DNA of 29,639 bases from DUQW01 sp050953825 (GCA_050953825.1 JBMNNF010000012.1:1-29639); one strand, 5' to 3'; positions 15,847-23,243 are shown, counted from the first letter of the stretch. Notes: generated by a model from the sequence alone, not told the origin. Translations and numbers: made by a program.

Positions 15847-15851
15847 CTTTA

Positions 15852-15908
15852 TTGATTTATTTATCTTTAGTAAGATAAAATCTATAAGTGATTAATAGAC
15901 ATTAATCA
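15852..15908 (+). promoter_or_regulatory. Promoter and operator-like repeat of the DUF898-like gene
   Basis: TTGATT (15852-15857) and TAAAAT (15876-15881) are 18 bases apart. Directly downstream, TGATTAAT-AGAC-ATTAATCA (15889-15908) is a perfect 8-base inverted repeat over the predicted transcription start, well placed for a repressor site or a 5' hairpin. AAAGGAG precedes the ATG. Confidence 0.5.
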
Positions 15909-15934
15909 ATAAAATAAAGGAGATAGAATATTAT

Positions 15935-16243
15935 ATGGAAAAGAAATCAACATTTACTGGTTCAAACTGGGGATTAATTTGGAGATCACTTTTATTTAGT
16001 TTAGGCGCAACATTTACATTATTTATCGCAACACCTTGGTTACTATCATGGTATTTAAAATGGTATCACGGCAATATCGTAATTGATGGCAAAAAAGTTA
16101 GATTTGATGGAGAAGGTAAAGATTTACTAGGAACAGTTTATATCTACATTCTTTTAACTATCGTAACCTTTGGAATTGCATCAATCTTTATGATGGCTTG
16201 GTTATTAAGAAGAGTATTTCCATTTATCCATATTGAAGAATAA
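15935..16243 (+). CDS. Small DUF898/YjgN-like membrane protein
   Basis: A 102-residue protein with two membrane helices (about 14-40 and 67-92) separated by a short polar loop, GNIVIDGKKVRFDGEGKDLL. The loop motif (ID-G-K-x-V-x-FDG-G) and the following ITFG-like helix recall one repeat of the DUF898/YjgN family, which has no established function; the resemblance is from memory and partial. It is monocistronic, with its own promoter and a perfect inverted repeat in the leader, so expression is probably controlled. Confidence 0.6.
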   Translation: MEKKSTFTGSNWGLIWRSLLFSLGATFTLFIATPWLLSWYLKWYHGNIVIDGKKVRFDGEGKDLLGTVYIYILLTIVTFGIASIFMMAWLLRRVFPFIHIEE

Positions 16244-16282
16244 ACCGAATCTTTTAAAATTCGAGTTGAATAATTAAATTAT

Positions 16283-16311
16283 TTGCAATTAAAGTAATAA
16301 TAGTTTATAAT
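16283..16311 (+). promoter_or_regulatory. Promoter of infC-rpmI-rplT
   Basis: TTGCAA (16283-16288) and TATAAT (16306-16311) with a 17-base spacer; predicted start near 16318. Confidence 0.7.
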
Positions 16312-16317
16312 AATTAG

Positions 16318-16449
16318 CGTGGAAAGAAGAGGAGCCCTCTCACCCGATTGATTCGGTCAATGGGTATAAAAGTCACCTGATGATTATTAACTATATGTTA
16401 TGACTTTTATGTGGGGCATTTATGCCCTTTTTCTTTATAATAAAATTAT
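16318..16449 (+). ncRNA. L20-type leader RNA (autoregulatory) with attenuator
   Basis: The long leader before infC matches the Firmicutes L20 leader in position and layout. Visible helices: CCC-ATTGA with TCAAT-GGG (16343-16364), AAAAGTCA with TGACTTTT (16368-16375 with 16401-16408), and a final terminator hairpin GGGCA-TTTA-TGCCC (16414-16427) followed by a T-rich run to 16433. In the known system free L20 binds the leader, mimicking its 23S rRNA site, and favours termination ahead of infC. The mechanism is established for Bacillus; its operation here is inferred. Confidence 0.75.
16413..16433 (+). terminator. Attenuator hairpin in the infC leader
   Basis: GGGCA/TGCCC stem with a four-base loop and T-rich tail, 30 bases before the infC start; expected to be conditional rather than constitutive. 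Confidence 0.75.
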
Positions 16450-16464
16450 TTGGAGGTGAATTTT

Positions 16465-16998
16465 ATTAGAAGACCAGTAAAAGGAAAAAGCAACGAATTA
16501 GTTAATGAGGATATCCCTAAGGGTAAAGTCTTATTAATTGATGAAGATGGCAACAACAAAGGTGTCGTATCGACTGATTTTGCATTAAAAGAAGCCTATG
16601 ACGCTGGATTAGATTTAGTTGTTGTTTCTGCTCAAAGTGACCCTTTAGTCGCTAAAATTATGGATTATTCTAAATATCGTTTTGATCAACAAAAAAGACT
16701 TAAAGAGATTAGAAGAAATCAAGTAGTCGTAAATTTGAAAGAAATTAGATTAAGCCCAACTATTGATGTTCATGATTTTAACACTAAATTAAAACATGCA
16801 CAAAGATTTATTAAAGATGGCGATAAAGTTAAACTTTCAATTCGTTTCTACGGCCGTATGTTAGCTCATACGGAGATTGGTATGGAAACTATGGAAAAGT
16901 TTATCGCTGAACTAGGAGACACTATTATTGTTGAATCCAAACCTAAAATGGAAGGTCGTAACATGATTGCCATTTTAGCACCAAATACGCAAAAATAA
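16465..16998 (+). CDS. infC: Translation initiation factor IF-3, AUU start
   Basis: IF-3 keeps 30S subunits free and checks start codon and initiator tRNA. The reading begins at ATT (16465), six bases after the Shine-Dalgarno GGAGGTG (16452-16458). The upstream TTG at 16450 precedes the Shine-Dalgarno and cannot be served by it. A rare AUU start is the known feature of infC, used by IF-3 to discriminate against its own message. The 177-residue product has the N-terminal domain (LVNEDIPKGKVLLIDEDG), a Lys-rich linker (KRLKEIRRNQ), and the C-terminal domain with KEIRLSPTIDVHDF, KVKLSIRFYGR and MEGRNMIAIL. Length is normal. rpmI follows after 14 bases. Confidence 0.95.
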   Translation: MRRPVKGKSNELVNEDIPKGKVLLIDEDGNNKGVVSTDFALKEAYDAGLDLVVVSAQSDPLVAKIMDYSKYRFDQQKRLKEIRRNQVVVNLKEIRLSPTIDVHDFNTKLKHAQRFIKDGDKVKLSIRFYGRMLAHTEIGMETMEKFIAELGDTIIVESKPKMEGRNMIAILAPNTQK

Positions 16999-17012
16999 AG
17001 GAGAAGATTACT

Positions 17013-17213
17013 ATGCCAAAACAAAAGACGCACAGCGGACTTAAAAAAAGAATTAAGATTACTGGTACTGGAAAATTAAGACGTTCTCACGCATATAGAG
17101 GGCACTTATCAGCATCAAAATCACAAAAACAAATTAGACAATTAAGGAAAGAAACAAGTGTTCACAAATCCGATGAGAAACGTATTAAAACACTTATTTC
17201 TAATATGAAATAG
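17013..17213 (+). CDS. rpmI: 50S ribosomal protein bL35
   Basis: A 66-residue, strongly basic protein with the family's opening PKQKTHSGLKKRIKITGTGK and the RRSHAYRGHL and KSQKQIRQLRK segments; length is standard. It sits between infC and rplT as in most bacteria, with an AAGGAGAAG Shine-Dalgarno and a 12-base gap to rplT. Confidence 0.97.
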   Translation: MPKQKTHSGLKKRIKITGTGKLRRSHAYRGHLSASKSQKQIRQLRKETSVHKSDEKRIKTLISNMK

Positions 17214-17225
17214 GAGGAAAACGAA

Positions 17226-17804
17226 ATGCCTAGAGTTAAAAATTCCAAAGTAACAAGACAACGTCGTAGAAAAGTTTTAAAACAAGCTAAAGGATATTTC
17301 GGTTCAAAAAGAACTTTATACCGTACTGCTAATGAGCAAGTTATGCGCTCAATGAGATATCAATATCGTGACCGTAAACAAAGAAAACGTCAATTTAGAA
17401 AATTATGGATCACTAGAATTAACGCAGCTGCTAAATTAAATGGTATGAAATATTCACAATTAATTCATGGATTAAAATTAGCCAATGTTGATATCAACAG
17501 AAAAATCTTAGCTGATTTAGCGGTACATGATGCCAATGCATTTACCGAAATAACTAATATTGCCAAAGAAGCTATCAAAAATCCACCAGTTAAAGTTGAA
17601 GTTAAACCAGAAGTAAAAGTTGAAAAACCAGCACCTGAAACCAAGGTTAAACTAGAAGAAAAACCAGTTGCACCTCAAGCTCAATCAGTTGATTATTCTT
17701 CAAAAACAGTTGCTGAACTAAGAGATATTGCTAAAGAAAAAAATCTAACCGGATATAGTTCACTGAAAAAAGCTGAATTAATTGAATTATTAGAAAATAA
17801 TTAA
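17226..17804 (+). CDS. rplT: 50S ribosomal protein bL20 with C-terminal Rho_N/SAP-like extension
   Basis: Residues 1-118 are ordinary bL20 (PRVKNSKVTRQRRRKVLK, AKGYFGSKRTLYRTA, RDRKQRKRQFRKLWITRINA), an early-assembly 23S-binding protein and the presumed effector of the leader at 16318. The usual protein ends near 118, but here a Pro/Lys/Glu-rich linker (119-156) leads to a 34-residue tail, TVAELRDIAKEKNLTGYSSL followed by KKAELIELLENN, which fits the helix-extended loop-helix pattern of Rho termination factor N-terminal/SAP-like domains. The frame is continuous and a terminator follows directly, so the tail looks genuine. Function of the tail is unknown; nucleic-acid binding is inferred from the domain type. 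Confidence 0.93.
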   Translation: MPRVKNSKVTRQRRRKVLKQAKGYFGSKRTLYRTANEQVMRSMRYQYRDRKQRKRQFRKLWITRINAAAKLNGMKYSQLIHGLKLANVDINRKILADLAVHDANAFTEITNIAKEAIKNPPVKVEVKPEVKVEKPAPETKVKLEEKPVAPQAQSVDYSSKTVAELRDIAKEKNLTGYSSLKKAELIELLENN

Positions 17805-17810
17805 TTAGAT

Positions 17811-17857
17811 AAGTCCTGAAATAAATCTATTAAGATTTAGTGATTTAGGACTTTTTT
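17811..17857 (+). terminator. Terminator of the infC operon
   Basis: Outer stem AAGTCCT/AGGACTT (17811-17817 with 17847-17853) encloses a smaller AAATCT/AGATTT hairpin; a T run ends at 17857. Confidence 0.8.
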
Positions 17858-17861
17858 ATTT

Positions 17862-17885
17862 GAATAGTAAATTACAATTTATTTT
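17862..17885. repeat. Short palindromic repeat, copy 1
   Basis: GAATAGTAAATT-AC-AATTTATTTT is identical in 22 of 24 bases to a copy at 24865-24888 (GT in the centre). Both contain the palindrome TAAATTNNAATTTA and both lie immediately after an intrinsic terminator's T run. Confidence 0.55.
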
Positions 17886-17886
17886 T

Positions 17887-17910
17887 AAAAAGGCGATTTA
17901 AGAAATCGCC
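17887..17910 (-). terminator. Orphan leftward terminator-like hairpin
   Basis: Perfect 8-base stem with a 3-base loop; on the minus strand it is followed by TTTTT. No minus-strand gene lies to its right that it could terminate. Confidence 0.4.
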
Positions 17911-17998
17911 CCAAGTAGAATTTATTCCACTTTTAGTTAGCCAAATACGCCAAAAAATGACCGAATAAACCAAAAATTAACCGATTACGCATTTAGGT

Positions 17999-18027
17999 TT
18001 GATAATCAAAAAAATAAAAAATATAAT
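17999..18027 (+). promoter_or_regulatory. Promoter of the surface lipoprotein
   Basis: TTGATA (17999-18004) and TATAAT (18022-18027), spacer 17; leader of about 75 bases. Confidence 0.7.
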
Positions 18028-18108
18028 GAAATCAAATACGGGAGAACAATTAAAAATTGTTACATTGGATATTAAGTTTATTTAGTCTATTTTTTAGTAG
18101 GAGGTTTC

Positions 18109-20619
18109 ATGAAAAAAACATTTAGAAATTTAGGTGCCCTATTAGTTCTTTTCTTATCTGTCTTGATGTTTTTATATGGGTGCGAAGAAAATTCGGATAT
18201 TTCTTTAGATAAAAGTGAAGTAACCGTTACATTGGGTGAAGAAATACAAGTAGGAGTATTAAACCAATTTCTTGGAGATCTAGTTTGGGAATCAGAAGAT
18301 CCTAGTGTGGCCACTGTTGAAGATGGTAAGGTGATTGGCGTTTCTGAAGGAACAACCTATATCACTGTTAAAAGTGGTGAACTAGAGGCAAAAATTAAAG
18401 TAGTAGTTGTTCCTGAGTCAGAAAGAAAATATATCATTACTTGGGTTGATCATGACGGAACAGTTTTAGAGGTAGATTCAGAAGTTCCAAGAGGAACAAT
18501 CCCAACATATGATGGAACAAGACCATCAAGAGAAGGTTTTAACTTTATAGGTTGGGATCCAGAAGTAACTGAAGCTAATTGTGATCAAATCTATACCGCT
18601 CAATATGGTGCATCAGCTGACACATATGAAATTACTTGGAAAAATTGGGATGGAACAACACTAGCAACCAGCGCGGTATACGCAACACAAATACCAGTTT
18701 ATTCAGGACCAGCTCCAACTAAAGAATCAGATGATTACTATGATTATATGTTTACTGGTTGGTCTCCAAAGCCAGGACCAGCAAATTATATAAGGACTTA
18801 TACCGCTCAATTTACCGCAATAAGAAAGACTTACACCGTGACGTGGGAACACCCACTTGATGGTGTAATTTATACTGAAACTATTAACGCTGGTGATTAC
18901 GCAGTTTATAACGGAGCAGAACCAACTTTTCCTGATGATACGGTAACAGGTGTGAGAAAGAAATTTTACGGTTGGAGTCTAAATCCAAATACTACTAAAA
19001 TTTTGAAAAATACTACATTTATTGCCGAGTTCCGCGAAGTCCATAAAATTACTTGGACAAATGAAGGAGTTGTTCTCAAAGAAGAGGATGTTTTTAAAGG
19101 AGAAACTCCTGAATATATTGGTCCTAATCCAACCAGACCAAACGACTTAAAATATTCATATACGTTTAAAGATTGGGCGCCAGCAATTGATGTAGTTAAA
19201 AATGTAGATGTTACATATGATGCGACCTATGATTGTTTTTTAGATCCGAGTAAAGAATTTGAATTTGAGGAATCTTGGAGATATGGTGGCTTAAAAATAG
19301 TTAATTACAAATTAAAAGATACCGGCGTCGAAGTAGTGATTCCGCTTTGGTACAATGGACAAAGGATCAATGAAATTGGTTATAAGGCTTTTGAGGGTTC
19401 TCAAAAATTGAAAAAAGTAACTATTTCCGATGGACTTCTTTGGATTGATTCTAAAGCCTTTAAAGATTGTAAGGCATTAGAAGATTTTAAATTTGGGCCT
19501 AAAATTACTCATATTGAAGATGAAACTTTCGAAGGGTGTACCGCTTTATCATTAATTGATATAGATGTACCAGTTGTAGAAATTGGAGCGAACGCATTCA
19601 GCGGATGTACTAACTTGAAAACTGTTTTATTATCAGAAGGCCTTGAAATAATTGATAGGTGTGCATTTGAAAATTGTAATAAATTAGAAGGGATTAATTT
19701 TCCAGACTCTCTTGAAAAAATCCAAACGGCAGCATTTTCTGGTTGTAGTGAATTAAAATCACTTTATTTTGCCCTAAATGGAAATTTAAAATATATTGGT
19801 GGTAGTGCATTTACTGAATGTACTAGTTTGTCAACAGTTGAAATACCAAGTTCCGTTGAAACTATCTATAATCACGCTTTTGATGGTTGCAGTAATTTAG
19901 GTTTAGTTGTTTTCAATGAAGGGCTTAAATGGATTGGTAATCGGGCCTTTAAAGATTGTGTTAAATTAATAAATTTTGATCTACCGTCAACACTATTAGA
20001 AATTGGTAAATCTGCATTTAGTAATTGTCAAGGAATAACTAAAGTGGTAATACCAAATGGTGTTACTAAAATTGGTGAACTCCCATTTGAAGATTGCAAA
20101 AACATCGCTAGTATTTCTGTTGACGCCGACAATACAGTTTATGATTCAAGAAATGCTTGTAATTCAATTATCACAACCGAAACCAACACTTTAATTGTAG
20201 CTTGTAAAAATTCAACAATTCCAGATGGTGTTGTAAGAATTGCTTCATGTGCTTTTTATAAAATTGATATTAAACAAGTAACGATTCCGGCAAGTGTAAA
20301 ATATATTGAAAGGATTGCCTTCTATTTATGTAATGAATTACCACACGATTTAATCGATCGAAACAATCCAAAACCTTTCTGCAAGGTAGTTACTGTTTTT
20401 GTCCCAAAAACCGTTGAGACAATTGAATGTGAAGCTTTTGTTTTTGATGCAGAATATGGAGCGGGTGGATCAATAACTGGTTCACACTACTGTGTTCATA
20501 CCGATGCTTCAAGCGATGACCCACCAAAGCCTAATTGGTCAACAGGCCAATATGGTTATAATTGGTATCGAGGCGGTTATATCCGTTTTAGCAACGGAGC
20601 TACAGGATGGTATTTTTGA
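18109..20619 (+). CDS. Surface lipoprotein with BIG2, InlB-type and BspA-type LRR repeats
   Basis: An 836-residue exported lipoprotein. The signal peptide ends in the lipobox LYGC, so Cys25 would be lipidated and anchor the protein to the membrane. Next comes a bacterial Ig-like BIG2 domain (about 31-101, with VWESEDPSVATVEDGKVIGV). Four InlB B-type repeats follow, beginning near residues 106, 171, 241 and 310, each with an ITW...DG start and a GW..P/F.GW core. From about 409 to 777 there are BspA/TpLRR-type LRR_5 repeats (units like IGYKAFEGSQKLKKVTI, AFSGCTNLKTV), often with a Cys before the Leu. A Gly/Tyr/Trp-rich tail ends in GATGWYF; no sortase motif is present. Such proteins usually act as adhesins or surface binders; ligand unknown. 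Confidence 0.92.
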   Translation: MKKTFRNLGALLVLFLSVLMFLYGCEENSDISLDKSEVTVTLGEEIQVGVLNQFLGDLVWESEDPSVATVEDGKVIGVSEGTTYITVKSGELEAKIKVVVVPESERKYIITWVDHDGTVLEVDSEVPRGTIPTYDGTRPSREGFNFIGWDPEVTEANCDQIYTAQYGASADTYEITWKNWDGTTLATSAVYATQIPVYSGPAPTKESDDYYDYMFTGWSPKPGPANYIRTYTAQFTAIRKTYTVTWEHPLDGVIYTETINAGDYAVYNGAEPTFPDDTVTGVRKKFYGWSLNPNTTKILKNTTFIAEFREVHKITWTNEGVVLKEEDVFKGETPEYIGPNPTRPNDLKYSYTFKDWAPAIDVVKNVDVTYDATYDCFLDPSKEFEFEESWRYGGLKIVNYKLKDTGVEVVIPLWYNGQRINEIGYKAFEGSQKLKKVTISDGLLWIDSKAFKDCKALEDFKFGPKITHIEDETFEGCTALSLIDIDVPVVEIGANAFSGCTNLKTVLLSEGLEIIDRCAFENCNKLEGINFPDSLEKIQTAAFSGCSELKSLYFALNGNLKYIGGSAFTECTSLSTVEIPSSVETIYNHAFDGCSNLGLVVFNEGLKWIGNRAFKDCVKLINFDLPSTLLEIGKSAFSNCQGITKVVIPNGVTKIGELPFEDCKNIASISVDADNTVYDSRNACNSIITTETNTLIVACKNSTIPDGVVRIASCAFYKIDIKQVTIPASVKYIERIAFYLCNELPHDLIDRNNPKPFCKVVTVFVPKTVETIECEAFVFDAEYGAGGSITGSHYCVHTDASSDDPPKPNWSTGQYGYNWYRGGYIRFSNGATGWYF

Positions 20620-20634
20620 TTTAAATTAAGATTA

Positions 20635-20667
20635 AGAGGGCAACTTTTTATCAGTTGCTCTCTTTTT
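20635..20667 (+). terminator. Terminator of the surface lipoprotein gene
   Basis: Eleven-base-pair stem (20635-20645 with 20653-20663, one G-T pair), then T run to 20667. Confidence 0.9.
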
Positions 20668-20701
20668 ATTTGATAATAAATAAAATATTATCGCTCAAGG
20701 G

Positions 20702-20710
20702 TGGTATAAT
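20702..20710 (+). promoter_or_regulatory. Extended -10 promoter placed for a leaderless mRNA
   Basis: TGGTATAAT ends seven bases before the ATG at 20717, so the expected transcription start coincides with the A of the start codon. Confidence 0.55.
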
Positions 20711-20716
20711 AAAAGT

Positions 20717-22186
20717 ATGAAGAAAAGATTTTATATTGCATCAATTATTTTTATTGTCTTGTCACTAACATTTTTAATCTTGCCCATAGCGTTACCTGGA
20801 AATTTAAGCGCCGTTTTTTTATTGGCATTTTTTATCTCAACATTTTATATCGTTATCTACTTCATTGGTGGCTTATCTAAATTATTTGTCTATATAATAT
20901 ATGGGATTGGACTATTTTTATTAATGTACTTTTTTAGCGACTATAAATTCGCTTTTATCATTATTGGAACATTTATTTTACTCTTAAATCCACTCGCATA
21001 TTTTGAAAATAAAATAGCGAAAGCGCTTGATAGCCCTGATCCAATTGAATTTCAAATGTTAGTTAAAAGAAGTTATTTCCCAATTTTTGACTATCGTGCG
21101 AAAATGAAAGAATATTATCATTTACCACAAACACGTAAATTTTATAAGAATAATAAATATTATTACTTTGTTAACATAACTACCTTTATCTTAGCGGGAA
21201 TTGGCATCTTTTTAACTTTGTTAGAATTAAATGCCATGGCTAGAGAATTACAACAGCTAAGATTGGAATCTATTTTAGTTTTTTATATCGTCGTAGCGAT
21301 ATTTTTCGCCGCTTTAGTTATTAATAAAAAAGGCTTTAGTTCATTAAAACATAATATCATTCCAATGATCTTTTTACCAACTCCATTATTGGCTTTTATG
21401 ACTAATTTAAGTTTATTTTGGAAGGTAATCATCGCTTCAATTTCCGGAGCTGTCGCTTTGGTCCTATTATTTCACGCTTTTTATCAATATATGAGACGAG
21501 TTACTTATCACTCTAGTAATTATTTAGATACTAATAATAACCATTTTGTATACGCTAATTTGTTATATGAGCCATATATGTTTAATGAGTACTTTACAAC
21601 CGTCGGAATCTATGAATTAAATATTGATATTGATCAATTCCACGATAGACTTAATGATGTTTTAGCATATGCCAATTTTAAGTTATTTTTTATCACGGCT
21701 TATATTGATACAGGAAAAGGAGTCGTAATTTATACTCAGTTTCATAAAAATCATCAAAAATCTCCTGAAAAATTTACAAAATATTTAGAAAAGAAATATA
21801 AAACTAATGTTGCGACAACAATCACTTCCGATCCAAGTCACGAAATTTTTGAAAACACTTTTTTCAAAACCGATGACTATATTGTCGCTAGAGCCCTTTC
21901 ATTTGGAAAACTAATTAAAAATTTAGACATTGAAATCCCATTAATTATTAGGATGTTTTTCTATTTTAATAATCCACAAGACTTAAGAGGATTTGTTGAA
22001 CACTATAATGTCGATTTAATATCACTTAGAGAAAATGTGATTACTGTGAAAGTTGAGTTTGAAATTGCTAATGTCGATTATCTAATCGACTTAAAAGTAC
22101 GAGAGATATTATTAAATGCGTTAATTAATGACGGCCATTACGTTAGAATTACCGCAGCCACGAGAGGTGAAGAAATTGAAGGTTAA
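20717..22186 (+). CDS. Multi-pass membrane protein with cytosolic C-terminal domain, unknown
   Basis: A 489-residue protein whose first 265 residues hold about seven or eight membrane helices (two hairpin-like groups at 5-97 and 152-262, separated by a charged segment around 98-150). Residues 266-489 are soluble and mixed alpha/beta, with no motif I recognise. The 3' end overlaps the galU start by 11 bases, so the two are cotranscribed and a link with UDP-glucose or envelope glycolipid metabolism is possible by context only. The apparent mRNA start is at the ATG itself; AGGGTGG at 20698-20704 is 12 bases away and overlaps the -10, so it is unlikely to serve as Shine-Dalgarno. Confidence 0.8.
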   Translation: MKKRFYIASIIFIVLSLTFLILPIALPGNLSAVFLLAFFISTFYIVIYFIGGLSKLFVYIIYGIGLFLLMYFFSDYKFAFIIIGTFILLLNPLAYFENKIAKALDSPDPIEFQMLVKRSYFPIFDYRAKMKEYYHLPQTRKFYKNNKYYYFVNITTFILAGIGIFLTLLELNAMARELQQLRLESILVFYIVVAIFFAALVINKKGFSSLKHNIIPMIFLPTPLLAFMTNLSLFWKVIIASISGAVALVLLFHAFYQYMRRVTYHSSNYLDTNNNHFVYANLLYEPYMFNEYFTTVGIYELNIDIDQFHDRLNDVLAYANFKLFFITAYIDTGKGVVIYTQFHKNHQKSPEKFTKYLEKKYKTNVATTITSDPSHEIFENTFFKTDDYIVARALSFGKLIKNLDIEIPLIIRMFFYFNNPQDLRGFVEHYNVDLISLRENVITVKVEFEIANVDYLIDLKVREILLNALINDGHYVRITAATRGEEIEG

Positions 22187-23039
22187 GAAAGCCGTGATTC
22201 CAGCTGCTGGATTTGGCACCCGTTTTTTACCAATTACTAAAGTTATTTCCAAAGAATTATTACCAATTATTGATCGGCCAGCGATTGAATATATTGTAAA
22301 AGAAGCGATTGAAGCTGGAATAGAAGAAATATTATTAATTATTAGCCCTCATAAAACTGAAGTTATTGACTATTTCAAAACTAATAATGTTTTAGAAGAG
22401 TTTTTAAACAACAAGAAAAATTATGAGGCAATTAAATTAATTAATGAGTTTAAAAATATCAAAATAGATTATGTCATCCAAAAAGAACAATTAGGTTTAG
22501 GACATGCAATCTTACATGCTAAAGAGTTCGTAAAAAACGAATCTTTTGCGGTATTATTAGGTGATGATTTGTTTTATAGTGATACCAAGCCTGCCATCAA
22601 ACAACTCATAGACGCCTTTAAAACATACGATGGCCATATTATTGGAACAATGACAGTCCCCGATGAAGATACTGTAAAATACGGCATTTGCAAAACCTTA
22701 CCTAATCAAAAGGGACCAGTCTATGAACTTGATGATTTCGTCGAGAAACCACAACCTCATGAGGTCACTTCAAGAAGTGCTGCTAGTGGCAGATATATTT
22801 TAAAACCAATAATTTTTAAATATCTTGAAACTCAAAGTAAAGGTAAAGGCGGAGAAATTCAGCTAACTGACGCAATTTTAAGAAGTAAAGTTGACACCAA
22901 ACTATATTCATTTGATCTTGATGCTAAAAGATATGATATTGGTTCAAAAGAAGGATATTTAAAAGCGATTGTTGAATACTCATTAAGACGCGATGATTTA
23001 AAAGATAAGATGAAAGAAATTATAAAGGATAATTCATAA
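22176..23039 (+). CDS. galU: UTP-glucose-1-phosphate uridylyltransferase GalU
   Basis: GalU makes UDP-glucose from UTP and glucose-1-phosphate, the product of PgcA. The 287-residue enzyme opens with the nucleotide-binding motif IPAAGFGTRFLPITKVISKE, trimmed here, followed by LLPIIDRPAIEYIV, the acidic LGDDLF motif, and the sugar-phosphate segment DFVEKPQPHE with ASGRYIL; the C-terminus YDIGSKEGYLKAIVEYSL is typical. Start: a TTG at 22176, five bases after AGAGGTGA (22163-22170), yields MKVKKAVIPAAG, matching the family's N-terminus. An ATG at 22128 would add 16 unrelated residues and lacks a Shine-Dalgarno. It overlaps the upstream membrane-protein gene by 11 bases. Confidence 0.94.
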   Translation: MKVKKAVIPAAGFGTRFLPITKVISKELLPIIDRPAIEYIVKEAIEAGIEEILLIISPHKTEVIDYFKTNNVLEEFLNNKKNYEAIKLINEFKNIKIDYVIQKEQLGLGHAILHAKEFVKNESFAVLLGDDLFYSDTKPAIKQLIDAFKTYDGHIIGTMTVPDEDTVKYGICKTLPNQKGPVYELDDFVEKPQPHEVTSRSAASGRYILKPIIFKYLETQSKGKGGEIQLTDAILRSKVDTKLYSFDLDAKRYDIGSKEGYLKAIVEYSLRRDDLKDKMKEIIKDNS

Positions 23040-23059
23040 ATCAAAATTGCGATAGAATC

Positions 23060-23088
23060 TTGATTATTCCAATCAAAAGTGTTATATT
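23060..23088 (+). promoter_or_regulatory. Promoter of the probable 6S RNA
   Basis: TTGATT (23060-23065) and TATATT (23083-23088), spacer 17; predicted start at 23094-23095, the first base of the closing stem region. Confidence 0.65.
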
Positions 23089-23093
23089 AAAGG

Positions 23094-23243
23094 TGTCTAG
23101 AGGCCCTCGTCGAACCCAAACCATAATTTTTTGGAACTTTCCAAGATATAGGCGTGTAATCCATTAATTTAGATTCCCAATATATCAATTTGGTTAAAGG
23201 ATCCTACCTTGAACGAACACGTTCAACACGCCTCTAGATTTTT
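23094..23243 (+). ncRNA. ssrS: Probable 6S RNA
   Basis: About 150 bases with its own promoter, no open frame and a rod-like fold. A perfect closing stem TCTAGAGGC/GCCTCTAGA (23096-23104 with 23230-23238) ends in TTTTT. Inside is a large unpaired region whose 3' side carries a small hairpin TTGAACG-AACA-CGTTCAA, the same element as in other 6S RNAs as I recall them. Beyond it AACCATAATT pairs with AATTTGGTT (9 of 10), and GATATA with TATATC continues an interrupted terminal stem. This stem-bubble-stem design imitates an open promoter and sequesters RNA polymerase in 6S RNAs. Size is a little short (usual 160-200). No SRP RNA or riboswitch core motif is seen. Assignment is by structure, not by search. 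Confidence 0.6.

Larger units (their letters stand above)
17858..18108. other. Intergenic region upstream of the surface lipoprotein
   Basis: No gene is seen. The stretch holds the palindromic repeat, a perfect hairpin GGCGATTT-AAG-AAATCGCC (17892-17910) that would only act as a terminator leftwards, a 20-base periodic segment with CC at 17941, 17950, 17961, 17970 and 17981, the promoter at 17999-18027, and a leader with a perfect AACAATT-AAA-AATTGTT hairpin (18045-18061) before the AGGAGG (18099-18104). Confidence 0.7.

Noticed and set aside
16450..16464. TTG start for infC
   Set aside because: It lies upstream of the GGAGGTG Shine-Dalgarno, which fits the ATT at 16465.
18087..18314. Minus-strand open frame over the lipoprotein start, and the other short antisense frames inside known genes
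   Set aside because: They lie opposite well-supported genes, have no Shine-Dalgarno and no recognisable protein features.
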